64,000 bases of DNA, from contig CP036424.1 of the NCBI GenBank assembly GCA_007745835.1, positions 3,583,968 to 3,647,967 on the forward strand, given 5' to 3'. A model generated the notes under the pieces. It saw only the letters and a program-made list of their open reading frames with translations, ran no database searches and was not told the DNA's origin. Position numbers and translations under genes: made by a program. The stretch is from Planctomycetes bacterium MalM25. GTDB taxonomy: Bacteria; Planctomycetota; Planctomycetia; Pirellulales; Lacipirellulaceae. Shown here in pieces: positions 9,468-17,701 of this stretch; the first letter of the stretch is position 1, and the number at the start of each line of letters is the position of its first letter.

Positions 9468-9661
9468 TGGCCACGCCGGGCGGGCATCGGCGTTGACGCG
9501 CCGGCGGGGCGATCCCTAAGGTCCGCCGCGCTCACCGGTCCGCTGCGGCTTGTCATGCGTTTTCGCTCAACCGCCGCCACCCGGTTCGCCGAGATTGCCC
9601 AAATGGACGCGCCACGTGCGCGACCCTTACGACCCCGCTAAGCCGACGCGATCCGTTAGCC

Positions 9662-10825
9662 ATGACTCAATCGACTCCCAGGTGGCTCTCCGCCACGAGC
9701 GTGTTGACCCTCGCCGCCCTGGCGGCCAGCACCGGCTGCTCTTCCTCGGGCGGTGGATCGCGCTGGGCCTGGAACCCGTTCTCGCGGTCCGGCGGGGACG
9801 AGGAGCTGGTCGCCGAGTCCGCTCCGAAGCTGCCCAGCGACGGCGTAACGCCCGAGATCGAGGGCCTGCCGGAGGCCGCGAAGAGCGTGCCGCCCCAAGC
9901 CGCGACGCTCGCCCAGGGCGAGACGCCGCCGGCCGTCAGCGGCATCGCCCCGACCATCGAAGCGGTCGCCAGTGCGGTGCCGACGATCGACAAGCCGACC
10001 CCGACACCAAAGACGAACCCCTCGAGCTGGAGCCCCTACCCGAGCACTCCCGCCGCGAACCCACAAATGGCTGCCGCGCCGCCTGCGACCCCGGCGCCGA
10101 CCGCTGTCGCGTCCAACGCGGGCGGACCCTACGACCCCAACGGCTACAAGCCGCAGCCCCCGGCCGCCGCGAGCTCGCCCGCGGGTGACCGCTACGGATT
10201 GGGCAGCCGCTACGCGAACAGCACGCCCGCTGCGCCTGAATCGGCGGCCCCGTTCGGCGAGCTGCCGAGCACGCCGGCCGCGCCCGCGGCGTTGGGCAAT
10301 CGCTACGCGAGCACGGCGCCCGCACCGACGACGCCCCCCACCACGATGACGCCATCGACGCCGGCTACGCCTCCCGCGGGCCGCTATGGTCAGCCGGTGA
10401 GCACGCCGATCGCTTCGACTCCGGTAACGCCCCCGGCAGCTCCCGCCGCGACTGAGGCGATCACGCCTCCGCCCGCCACATCGAGTCCGTACCCGAGCAC
10501 CGGGATCGCTGGGACGACGCCGGTCGCTCCGACGACCCCCGTTAACTCAGTAGCTAGCGTCCCGCCCGCCGCTCCGGCCTATCCGGTCGCCGGCGCGACG
10601 CCGACGAGCCCCGCTTCGGTCGGCACGCTGCCGCCGGAGACTTCGGTCTACGCCTCGACGCCGATCACGCCGATCGAACCGGCCACCGCGACCGAACCGG
10701 CCGATGGCGCGCAGGGCGGGTCGGTGGTGCGGCTGACCACGCTGCCGGGCGAGTACCGTCCCGGCGGGACCAGCACGTACCCGACGACCGGCTCCGCGGC
10801 CCCGGCGCCGACCTCGCGGTATTGA
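9662..10825 (+). CDS. Pro/Thr/Ala-rich exported (lipo)protein
   Basis: 387 aa. The N-terminus has a hydrophobic segment (about 8-24) ending in AASTGC, so C26 may be lipidated, although the -3 residue is Ser rather than Leu; signal peptidase I cleavage is the alternative. The rest is almost entirely low complexity: repeated Pro, Thr, Ala and Ser with recurring NRYAS, GRYGQ and YPSTG fragments, typical of an extended envelope linker. No enzymatic domain is visible. The C-terminus ends TSRY. It converges with the next gene, whose stop is about 20 bases away. Possible role: cell-surface or periplasm-spanning structural protein (inference). Confidence 0.65.
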   Translation: MTQSTPRWLSATSVLTLAALAASTGCSSSGGGSRWAWNPFSRSGGDEELVAESAPKLPSDGVTPEIEGLPEAAKSVPPQAATLAQGETPPAVSGIAPTIEAVASAVPTIDKPTPTPKTNPSSWSPYPSTPAANPQMAAAPPATPAPTAVASNAGGPYDPNGYKPQPPAAASSPAGDRYGLGSRYANSTPAAPESAAPFGELPSTPAAPAALGNRYASTAPAPTTPPTTMTPSTPATPPAGRYGQPVSTPIASTPVTPPAAPAATEAITPPPATSSPYPSTGIAGTTPVAPTTPVNSVASVPPAAPAYPVAGATPTSPASVGTLPPETSVYASTPITPIEPATATEPADGAQGGSVVRLTTLPGEYRPGGTSTYPTTGSAAPAPTSRY

Positions 10826-10846
10826 TTCACAGCGCTCAGTCCTGGC

Positions 10847-11173
10847 TTACCAGCCCATGACCATGTTCGACTCGATCGCCTTGCGGGCCTGGTCGAGATC
10901 GACGCCCTTCTCGTTCATGTAGAGCCGGATGGCGTGCAGCTTGTCGCCCTCGGCTCGGGCGAGGCAATCACGGGCGGTCGTGCAAGGGTCGCTCGCCGCG
11001 GCGGTGATCCCGAGGGCCGCTTTGGAGATGACCCAGCTGTCGCGGGGTCGCTTGGTGAGCCGGAGGATTTCCTCGCTGGGATAGCTCTCGGCGACCACCG
11101 AGCGAGCGGCGTCGGTGTCGTCGGCCCACAGGATCATGATGTGGCCCTTGGTCTCGACTTCGTACAGTGGCAT
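10847..11173 (-). CDS. Small hypothetical protein
   Basis: 108 aa from the ATG at 11173 (MPLYEVETKGHIMILWADD); a start six codons upstream is open. It is soluble, with mixed alpha/beta predicted character: an N-terminal YEVETKGHIMILWADDTDAARSVV strand-helix unit that resembles small sensor folds, then a Cys-containing central helix (DPCTTARDCLARAEG). No family recognised. It converges with the Pro/Thr-rich gene and diverges from rpmF. Codon use is typical of the window. Confidence 0.6.
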   Translation of the reverse strand: MPLYEVETKGHIMILWADDTDAARSVVAESYPSEEILRLTKRPRDSWVISKAALGITAAASDPCTTARDCLARAEGDKLHAIRLYMNEKGVDLDQARKAIESNMVMGW

Positions 11174-11282
11174 CGCGTCTAGCTCTCCCAACCTCCGTGG
11201 CGGACCGGCCCCGGAGCGGGGCGGCCATCGAGAAAAGATCCTAGGAAACGTGCCAAGGCGTCGTCAACGCGCCGGGGAGTCG

Positions 11283-11312
11283 TTGACACCCAGGCCCCAC
11301 AGGCCGTATTTT
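11283..11312 (+). promoter_or_regulatory. Candidate sigma-70 promoter for rpmF
   Basis: TTGACA at 11283-11288 and TATTTT at 11307-11312, with an 18-base spacer. Transcription would start near 11320, giving an rpmF leader of about 135 bases. The same arrangement, TTGACC-18-TATTTT, lies upstream of acpP. Confidence 0.55.
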
Positions 11313-11454
11313 ATGGGGCTCGCGGTTGCGGCCGGCCCCTCGCTGTTGAAAGTGAGCGGTCTGACGACGCGGACCGCCTAACCGACCACCCCCTATTAGG
11401 GGGCCCGCGCAGCACCCCTGCCGCCGGGCTTCCGCCGTCCCGCTGGGCAATCCG

Positions 11455-11631
11455 ATGGCCGTCCCCAAGCGTAAGCACTCCAACTCCCGCACCGGCAAGC
11501 GTCGCTCGCACGACGGCATGAAGGCCCGTCAGCTGCAGGCCTGCCCCCGCTGCGGCACCATGAAGCCGTCGCACGTGGTGTGCGGCAACTGCGGCTTCTA
11601 CATGGGCCGGACCGTCGTCGAGACCGAGTAG
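11455..11631 (+). CDS. rpmF: 50S ribosomal protein L32
   Basis: 58 aa. The protein starts MAVPKRKHSNSRTGKRRSHDG, the standard L32 N-terminus, and carries a zinc ribbon: C30-P-R-C33 and C43-G-N-C46. L32 binds 23S rRNA near the peptidyl-transferase region. Keeping all four Cys marks it as the C+ zinc-binding form. The gene sits directly ahead of the fatty-acid synthesis genes, as in many bacteria. Stop is TAG at 11629-11631. Confidence 0.96.
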   Translation: MAVPKRKHSNSRTGKRRSHDGMKARQLQACPRCGTMKPSHVVCGNCGFYMGRTVVETE

Positions 11632-11684
11632 AGCTGGCTAACCGCGTAGAGCTGGCTAACCGCGTAGAGCCGGCCAAGCGGGTC
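11631..11684. repeat. 18-bp tandem repeat after rpmF
   Basis: Two identical copies of GAGCTGGCTAACCGCGTA (11631-11648 and 11649-11666) are followed by a diverged third (11667-11684, GAGCCGGCCAAGCGG...). It lies between the rpmF stop and fabD. The period is a multiple of three, but no gene is supported across it. Confidence 0.7.
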
Positions 11685-11783
11685 GAGTCAGCCCGCCGGG
11701 CAGACCCCCCGCCCCCGCGCCGACACTTTTTCTGGCCGTCCGGCGCCCCCGCATCCCGGCGCGCGTCCCCACCAAGGCGTCCC

Positions 11784-12692
11784 ATGGCCCAGCCCGCATT
11801 CCTGTTCCCCGGCCAAGGCGCGCAGACCGTCGGCATGGCGGCCGAGCTGGTCGCCGAAGTCCCTGCGGCCAAGGAGCTGTTCGATCGCGCGACCGAGCAA
11901 CTCGGCTTCGACCTGCTGAAGCTCTGCGCCGAGGGCCCCGCCGAGCAGCTCGACGCGACCGTCAACAGCCAGCCAGCCCTCTACGTGGCGAGCCTCGCCG
12001 CGTTGGAGCGGCTCAAGCAGGACGACCCCGCGGTCGTTGATTCGTGCATCGCCGCCGCCGGCCTCAGCCTGGGGGAGTACACGGCGCTCTGTTTCGCGGG
12101 CGCCCTGAGCTTCGAGGACGGCCTACGGGTCGTCGCCGAGCGGGGCGCCGCCATGCAGGACGCCGCCGAAGCCTCTCCCAGCGGCATGGTCAGCGTGCTC
12201 GGCCTTGAGGTCCCGCAAGTCGAGGAGCTGTGCGAACAAGCCCGAGGCGAGGAGACGCTGCAAGTCGCCAACCTGCTCTGCCCCGGCAACACGGTGGTCT
12301 CCGGCTCGAACGCGGCGTGCGAGCGGATCGCCGAGGCGGCCGAGGCGGCGGGCGCCATGAAGGTCGTCCCGCTGGCGGTGGCCGGAGCGTTCCACACGCC
12401 GCTGATGCAGCCGGCGGTCGAGCGGTTGTCGGCCGTGCTCGGCGAGGTCGAGCTGAAATCACCCCGCGTGCCGGTCGTGTCGAACGTCGACGCCAAGGCG
12501 CACAGCGACCCGGCCGAGATCCGCGATCTGCTCGTTCAGCAGGTCGTGAGCCCCGTCCAATGGGAGGCGAGCGTCCGCCAGCTCATGCAGGGGGGCGTCG
12601 ATCAGTTCTACGAGATCGGCCCCGGCCGCGTGCTGCGAGGCCTCCTGAAGCGGATCGAACGCAAGTTCCCGGCGGCCGGAGTTTCGGCCTAG
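11784..12692 (+). CDS. fabD: Malonyl-CoA:ACP transacylase
   Basis: 302 aa, usual length. Moves malonyl from CoA to the acyl carrier protein for type II fatty-acid synthesis. Diagnostic features are FLFPGQGAQ near the N-terminus, the nucleophile Ser in GLSLGEYTAL (about residue 95), Arg in the following helix (VVAERGAAMQ), and the catalytic His in GAFHTPLM (about 205), ending with EIGPGRVLRGLLKRI. The ATG at 11784 has an AAGG 6 bases upstream. The frame is open upstream through the tandem repeat, but homology starts here. fabG follows after 59 bases. Confidence 0.96.
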   Translation: MAQPAFLFPGQGAQTVGMAAELVAEVPAAKELFDRATEQLGFDLLKLCAEGPAEQLDATVNSQPALYVASLAALERLKQDDPAVVDSCIAAAGLSLGEYTALCFAGALSFEDGLRVVAERGAAMQDAAEASPSGMVSVLGLEVPQVEELCEQARGEETLQVANLLCPGNTVVSGSNAACERIAEAAEAAGAMKVVPLAVAGAFHTPLMQPAVERLSAVLGEVELKSPRVPVVSNVDAKAHSDPAEIRDLLVQQVVSPVQWEASVRQLMQGGVDQFYEIGPGRVLRGLLKRIERKFPAAGVSA

Positions 12693-12751
12693 CCCACGGA
12701 ATGGCGAGCGAGCCTTCCCCCTCCCCCACCCAACTCGAACTCCCCCGAAGC

Positions 12752-13528
12752 ATGTCCCGCATCACGGCTGATCTCTCAGGCAAGACGGCGATCGTCACCG
12801 GCGCTTCGCGCGGCATCGGCAAGGCGATCGCGTTGAAGCTGGCCGCCTCGGGCGTGAAGGTCGCCTGCGTGGCCCGCAGCGCCGACAAGCTGGCCGAGAC
12901 CGTCGGTGAGATCGAAGCCGCGGGCGGCGCCGCCGAGGCGATCCCGTGCGACGTGGCCGACGCCGACGCGGCGACGAAGCTCGTCGAAGACGTCGCCGAG
13001 CGCTGGGGAGCGGTCGACATCCTCGTGAACAACGCCGGCATCACCCGCGACACGCTGTTGCCCCGCATGTCGGACGACGACTGGGACTCGGTCATCGCCA
13101 CGAACCTGCGGAGCGTCTTCCTGTTCAGCCGGGCCGCGGCGGGCGTGATGATGCGGTCCAAGAAGGGGCGGATCATCAACATCAGCAGCACCTCGGGCCT
13201 CCGCGGCAACGCGGCCCAGTGCAACTACTCCGCGTCGAAGGCGGGCGTTATCGGCTTCACCCAGACGATCGCCCGTGAGCTGGCCAGCAAGCGGCGCCAG
13301 ATCACCGTGAACGCGATCTGCCCCGGCTTCATCGCCACGGACATGACGGCCGCCCTCAAGGAGGCCGCCGGCGAGGACGCCGTCATGGAGCGGATCAAGG
13401 CAGCCGTCCCTCTCCAGCGGCAGGGTGAAGCGGACGAGGTCGCCGACGCCGTCCTGTTCCTGGCCAGCGACTCGGCCGCCTATATCACGGGGCAAACCCT
13501 CACCGTCGACGGGGGAATGACCTGCTAG
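12752..13528 (+). CDS. fabG: 3-oxoacyl-ACP reductase
   Basis: 258 aa short-chain dehydrogenase/reductase that uses NADPH to reduce 3-oxoacyl-ACP. Visible motifs: the TGASRGIG cofactor loop, NNAG, and the Ser-Tyr-Lys triad in ISSTSG and YSASKAG, then PGFIATDMT and the C-terminal GQTLTVDGGM typical of FabG. An upstream in-frame ATG at 12701 would add 17 Pro/Ser-rich residues and is less likely. Position between fabD and acpP supports the fatty-acid role over a catabolic dehydrogenase. Confidence 0.96.
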   Translation: MSRITADLSGKTAIVTGASRGIGKAIALKLAASGVKVACVARSADKLAETVGEIEAAGGAAEAIPCDVADADAATKLVEDVAERWGAVDILVNNAGITRDTLLPRMSDDDWDSVIATNLRSVFLFSRAAAGVMMRSKKGRIINISSTSGLRGNAAQCNYSASKAGVIGFTQTIARELASKRRQITVNAICPGFIATDMTAALKEAAGEDAVMERIKAAVPLQRQGEADEVADAVLFLASDSAAYITGQTLTVDGGMTC

Positions 13529-13643
13529 GCCCGCGTCCGGCGGCCAGATGTTAGGTGGCAGATGGCGGATGATAGGAATTGCTGCGAGGCTCCCCCTCCT
13601 GCTATCGATCCCCTGCCAACAGCCCCCTCCCACCGCAGACACC

Positions 13644-13673
13644 TTGACCCGCTTTGCGGAGACCTTCTATTTT
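13644..13673 (+). promoter_or_regulatory. Candidate sigma-70 promoter for acpP
   Basis: TTGACC at 13644-13649, 18-base spacer, TATTTT at 13668-13673. It would give acpP its own transcript with a leader of about 205 bases, which fits the usual high demand for ACP. Confidence 0.5.
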
Positions 13674-13871
13674 GTGACGCTTCGCAAGCGTGAAGACAGC
13701 TCTGGCAGCGTCCGGGGCTGAGGAACGCCTGCCGAACCCGCCGCAAGGCGGACCCCAAAAGACTACCGACCCCCCGCGAGGCGCCCTAACGAAGGGGTAA
13801 GCCCCACGCCGCCGGACCGCGTTGCGACGCCCCGTCGGCCCCTCGTGGCGATTTCAAAACAACAGGCGTTT

Positions 13872-13878
13872 AAGGAGG
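13872..13878 (+). promoter_or_regulatory. Shine-Dalgarno site that decides the acpP start
   Basis: AAGGAGG at 13872-13878 abuts an ATG at 13879 but lies 6 bases before a GTG at 13885. The GTG therefore has the correct spacing. The resulting N-terminus (MASVLERV) also matches the typical ACP start. Confidence 0.8.
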
Positions 13879-13884
13879 ATGACC

Positions 13885-14127
13885 GTGGCCAGCGTGCTGG
13901 AACGTGTTACCGAGATTGTTTCCGAACAGCTCGGCGTGGATAAAGAGAAAATCACCCCGGAGACGTCGTTCGTCACGGACTTGGGCGCCGACTCGCTCGA
14001 CACGGTCGAGCTGGTGATGGAGCTCGAGGAAGAGTTCGACATCAACATCCCGGACGACGCCGCCGAGAAGATCCAGACCGTCGGTCAAGCGGTTGAGTTC
14101 ATCGAGAAGGGCGACGGCAGCGAGTGA
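13885..14127 (+). CDS. acpP: Acyl carrier protein
   Basis: 80 aa, acidic, GTG start chosen from the Shine-Dalgarno spacing. The phosphopantetheine attachment site is the Ser in [18 protein letters not shown] (about residue 37), in the usual place at the start of helix II. ACP carries the growing acyl chain between FabD, FabF and FabG products in the cytosol; holo-ACP needs a phosphopantetheinyl transferase not seen here. It has a separate candidate promoter and lies 169 bases ahead of fabF. Confidence 0.97.
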   Translation: MASVLERVTEIVSEQLGVDKEKITPETSFVTDLGADSLDTVELVMELEEEFDINIPDDAAEKIQTVGQAVEFIEKGDGSE

Positions 14128-14205
14128 CCTCGCCACGCCGCTTCGGTTCGTTGAAACCGGCTCTCCTTCACCGGGGCGCCGCCAGCGACCATCATCAACC
14201 GACGC

Positions 14206-14240
14206 CGCCCGCGCGCTAGCCGCCCGCGGGCGGTTTCGTT
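14206..14240 (+). terminator. Possible terminator between acpP and fabF
   Basis: The palindrome CCGCCCGCGGGCGG at 14220-14233 is followed by TTTCGTT. The T-tract is short, so it may only attenuate. It would help set ACP above FabF. Confidence 0.4.
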
Positions 14241-14296
14241 AAACGGACCCGCCGCCGACCCGCGTCGCGGCGATCCCGGAGGAGCACAGCAGAAAG

Positions 14297-15535
14297 ATGA
14301 GTCGTCGAGTCGTTGTCACCGGACTAGGGGCCGTTACGTCGCTGGCGAGCAAGGTCGATGCGCTTTGGAGCGGCGTGCTCGAGGGCCAGAGCGGCATCCA
14401 CGAATTCCAGAACATCCGCATCGATGACATGAAAGTCCGCTTCGGCGGCGAGGTCACCGACTGGAGCACCGACGGCTACATCCCGCCGAAGGAAGCGAAG
14501 CGGGTCGAGCTGTTCACGCAGTTCGCGATGGTCGCGGCGATCGATGCGGTGAAGGACTCGGGCCTCGACTTCGAGAAGGAAGACGCCTTCCGCTGTGGCA
14601 CGGTCATCGGCTCGGGCGTCGGCGGCATCAACGAGATCGAGCTGCAGACCTCGCGTCTGGTGCTGAAGGGGCCGGACAAGGTCTCACCTTTCACGATCCC
14701 CAAGCTGATGCTCAACGCGGCCAGCGGCCACGTTTCGATCCACTACGGCCTCCGCGGTCCGAACTTCGCCACCGCCACCGCCTGCGCCAGCGCCACCAAC
14801 GCGATGGGCAGCGCCTTCAAGCTCATCCAACGCAACGCGGCCGACCTGGTCATCACCGGCGGCAGCGAGGCGGCCTGTTCGCGGATGGCGGTCGCCGGCT
14901 TCGCCAATATGAAGGCCCTCTCCGATCGGCACGACGACCCGACCGGCGCGAGCCGGCCGTTCGACGCCGACCGCGACGGCTTCGTCCTGGCCGAGGGCGC
15001 CGGCATCCTCGTCTTCGAGGAGTACGAGCACGCCAAGGCACGCGGCGCGCAGATCTACGGCGAGGTGCTCGGCTACGGAGCCAGCGGCGACGGCGGGCAC
15101 ATCACCCAGCCGAACCCCGAGGGGATCGGCGCCGGCCGCGCCATGAGCGAAGCCCTCGCCGACGCGAGCCTCGACGGCGACAAGATCGACTACATCAACG
15201 CCCACGGCACCAGCACCCCGCTGGGCGACAAGGCGGAGACCGGCGCCATCAAGCGCGTCTTCGGCGACCACGCCTACCAGCTCAGCGTCTCGAGCACCAA
15301 GAGCCAACTCGGCCACATGCTCGGCGCGAGCGGCGGCGTCGAGGCGATCCTCTCACTCAAGGCGCTGTCGACCGGCGTGATCCCGCCGACCATCAACCTC
15401 GAGACGCCCGACCCCGAGTGCGACCTCGACTACACCCCCAACACGCCGAAAGAGCGCGACGTGAATTACGCGCTGAGCAACAGCTTCGGCTTCGGCGGCC
15501 ACAACGCGTCGCTGGTGATGGGACGCGTGGAGTAA
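14297..15535 (+). CDS. fabF: 3-oxoacyl-ACP synthase II (KAS II)
   Basis: 412 aa, full length. Condenses malonyl-ACP with acyl-ACP. The catalytic triad falls at the same numbers as in the E. coli enzyme: C163 (TACASATNAMG), H303 (NAHGTSTPLGD) and H340 (KSQLGHMLGASGG). The C-terminus has the usual NSFGFGGHNASL loop. GGAGGAG lies 14 or more bases before the ATG. It closes the fabD-fabG-acpP-fabF block. It serves as the active reference for the inactive paralogue at 26812. Confidence 0.97.
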   Translation: MSRRVVVTGLGAVTSLASKVDALWSGVLEGQSGIHEFQNIRIDDMKVRFGGEVTDWSTDGYIPPKEAKRVELFTQFAMVAAIDAVKDSGLDFEKEDAFRCGTVIGSGVGGINEIELQTSRLVLKGPDKVSPFTIPKLMLNAASGHVSIHYGLRGPNFATATACASATNAMGSAFKLIQRNAADLVITGGSEAACSRMAVAGFANMKALSDRHDDPTGASRPFDADRDGFVLAEGAGILVFEEYEHAKARGAQIYGEVLGYGASGDGGHITQPNPEGIGAGRAMSEALADASLDGDKIDYINAHGTSTPLGDKAETGAIKRVFGDHAYQLSVSSTKSQLGHMLGASGGVEAILSLKALSTGVIPPTINLETPDPECDLDYTPNTPKERDVNYALSNSFGFGGHNASLVMGRVE

Positions 15536-15786
15536 GCGCCCGCTCAGCGTTTCACACGGATTAACCTCCGCGCTGCGCCAGCGTCATTTCCAACGCCCTA
15601 CGGCAGCAAACGCTTGAAAGAGTCTCCCCTGAGGACTCGGCGAGAGGCACGCCTCCCACGTGGCGGCTGCTTGATCACCGCCAGCAACCGCTGGATTGGG
15701 TGAAAACTACTGGGTAGAGTCGGCCGTGCTCTTGATTAAAGTGCATTAGCCCCGTCACCCCACTCTACCCATTCCCACTCGCCAGC

Positions 15787-17628
15787 ATGGGTCGTTACTC
15801 CAGCCGCATCGTTCTGCTCCTTGTGGCGGCCTCGGCGACCGTTCGAGGCCAAGCGTCGCAGCACACGTGGATTTCGCCGACGACGGGACCGTGGACCGAG
15901 CCGACCAACTGGTCTCCCGCCGAGGCGCCCGACACGATGGGCGAGACGGCCCTCTTCGATCAATTCGGCTCGTACAGCATCAATCTGCCCGACACGCCGA
16001 TCACGGTGGGCGGGCTGACGGTCGTGAACGGCGATCTGAAATTCCGCACGATCGGCACGACGCCCGCCGTCGTGCAGATCGCGGGAGACGCCAGCCTGTC
16101 GGGCCAAGTTGAACTGCAGTTCGTGTCCGTGGGCACGACGTTTAACATCGCGGGCCACCTGGACATCGCCTCGGCGGCCGAACTGGCCGTCGATGCGGGT
16201 GGACTGAACGCGGGCACCTCGGTCATTGCCGGTGGTTCGGCGATGGGTCCGACACTCGTCGTGCTCGACGACGGCGCCAGCTCCGACCTGGGCGATCTCT
16301 CCGTCGCGCCGACCAACGGCGCAACCAACCGCGGCGGCCTCGCGGCGTTCGACGGCTCGTCCTTGGCCGTCCGGAATCTGAACATCGCCACCGGCGACCA
16401 CGACTCGATCGGCACGATCGACCTCAGCAACTCGACGCTCACCCAGACCGCCGGCGGGGTGGTCACCGTCGGCCAAGCCGCGACTCCCGGCGCGACGGGG
16501 CGCGGATCGTTGGTGGTCTCCGAAGGGGGCGTGCTCGATCTGCGGCGGATCACGATCAACGGGACCGGCAAGCTCATCAACGCCGCCAGCGAGGTCCGAA
16601 TCGCCGAGCGTCTGACGGTCGATGGCGGACTCTTCGACGAACGCGACGCGGCGACGCGCGTCCTCGGCGGGGGCGCCACGATCGAGGCGATCCACAGCGG
16701 CCAACTCGTCTTCTCGGGCCAGCCCCTGACGCTCGCGACCGGGCAGACCCTCCGCCTCGCCGACGGAGGCCAATCGACGGGCGCCCTGATCGACCTGACC
16801 GGGGGCCGTCTCGAGTTCACCGCGGGCGATTCTCGGGTCGATAACCGGGTCGCCCTCACGGATGGCGAGGTCGCTGTGGCGGCGGGCGCGGTCGCTCGGT
16901 TCGGCGAGGACTTCACCCACTCGGATGGCGACCTGCTCATCCCCGCGGGCGCCACCGTCCACTTCGAGGGGGACTACCAAGGCGAAGGCGCGACCGGCGG
17001 GGGCGATGTCTTCTTCCAAGGTACGCTCAACCCGGGCAGGAGCCCCGGCGTGGCGACGTTCGGCGGCGACATCGCTTGGGACGCCGGCGCCACGCTCGTC
17101 GCACAACTCGCCGGTCGAGGCGTCGGCGACTACGACCGGGTCACGGCCGCGGGCGAGGCGACGCTCGGCGGCGAGCTAGTGATCGATCTTATGAGCGGCC
17201 TCGAGTTCACCCTCGAGACGGGGGATCGCTTCACGCTGATCGAGGCGGACTCCCTCCGAGGCGGCTTCACCACGGTGGACCCCCCCGCCCTGCCGGGGGG
17301 ACTCGCTTGGCGTCTGCTGCAGACAGCCGCAACGCTCGAACTGCTTGTGGTCTCCCCGAGCGGTCTCGGCGGCGACTTCAACCACGACGGCCGGGTCGAT
17401 GCCGCCGACTACACCGTGTGGCGTGACACAGCCGGAGCCTCTGGTCCCTTGCACACGGCCGACGGAAACGGCGACCAAACGGTCGATGCCGCCGATCTCG
17501 ACCTCTGGCGGGCCGCCTACGGAACGAGCCTGCCCCCTTCCCTGGCGGTCCCCGAGCCCTCCGCCTGGCTGCTAGCGTTGGTAGCCGCCGGCGTCGCGAA
17601 GCTTGCCCGGGCGGGTCGGCTGCCGTAG
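15787..17628 (+). CDS. Exported beta-rich protein with dockerin-like repeat and PEP-CTERM tail
   Basis: 613 aa. Signal peptide at about 1-22. The body (25-520) is Gly/Ala/Thr-rich with a regular succession of short strands (GGLTVVNGDLKF, LSGQVELQF and similar), like autotransporter or pectin-lyase-type beta solenoids. Residues about 531-590 form a dockerin type I-like Ca-binding pair: GDFNHDGRVDAADYTVWRD, then GNGDQTVDAADLDLWRAAYG. The end is VPEPSAW, a hydrophobic segment and basic residues, the PEP-CTERM sorting signal. Expected to be exported and processed by an exosortase, none of which lies in this window. First of a group of exported-protein genes on the plus strand. Substrate or partner unknown. 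Confidence 0.8.
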   Translation: MGRYSSRIVLLLVAASATVRGQASQHTWISPTTGPWTEPTNWSPAEAPDTMGETALFDQFGSYSINLPDTPITVGGLTVVNGDLKFRTIGTTPAVVQIAGDASLSGQVELQFVSVGTTFNIAGHLDIASAAELAVDAGGLNAGTSVIAGGSAMGPTLVVLDDGASSDLGDLSVAPTNGATNRGGLAAFDGSSLAVRNLNIATGDHDSIGTIDLSNSTLTQTAGGVVTVGQAATPGATGRGSLVVSEGGVLDLRRITINGTGKLINAASEVRIAERLTVDGGLFDERDAATRVLGGGATIEAIHSGQLVFSGQPLTLATGQTLRLADGGQSTGALIDLTGGRLEFTAGDSRVDNRVALTDGEVAVAAGAVARFGEDFTHSDGDLLIPAGATVHFEGDYQGEGATGGGDVFFQGTLNPGRSPGVATFGGDIAWDAGATLVAQLAGRGVGDYDRVTAAGEATLGGELVIDLMSGLEFTLETGDRFTLIEADSLRGGFTTVDPPALPGGLAWRLLQTAATLELLVVSPSGLGGDFNHDGRVDAADYTVWRDTAGASGPLHTADGNGDQTVDAADLDLWRAAYGTSLPPSLAVPEPSAWLLALVAAGVAKLARAGRLP

Positions 17629-17701
17629 CCTGAAGGTCCAACGGGCGAGGATTCTCGGGCGGTCACGCCCCCTCGCCACGGACCCGACCAGGAACAGCAG
17701 C

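Larger units (their letters stand above)
13529..13884 (+). other. Long acpP leader region
   Basis: 356 bases without a gene between fabG and acpP. It holds a candidate promoter (13644-13673), a small ACGCTT/AAGCGT hairpin just after the expected transcription start (about 13677-13692), GC-rich inverted segments, and the acpP ribosome binding site at its end. The 77-codon minus-strand frame here has no protein-like features. Confidence 0.5.

Noticed and set aside
11631-11684. Tandem repeat after rpmF considered as a CRISPR fragment
   Set aside because: 18-base units directly joined, without spacers and without cas genes.
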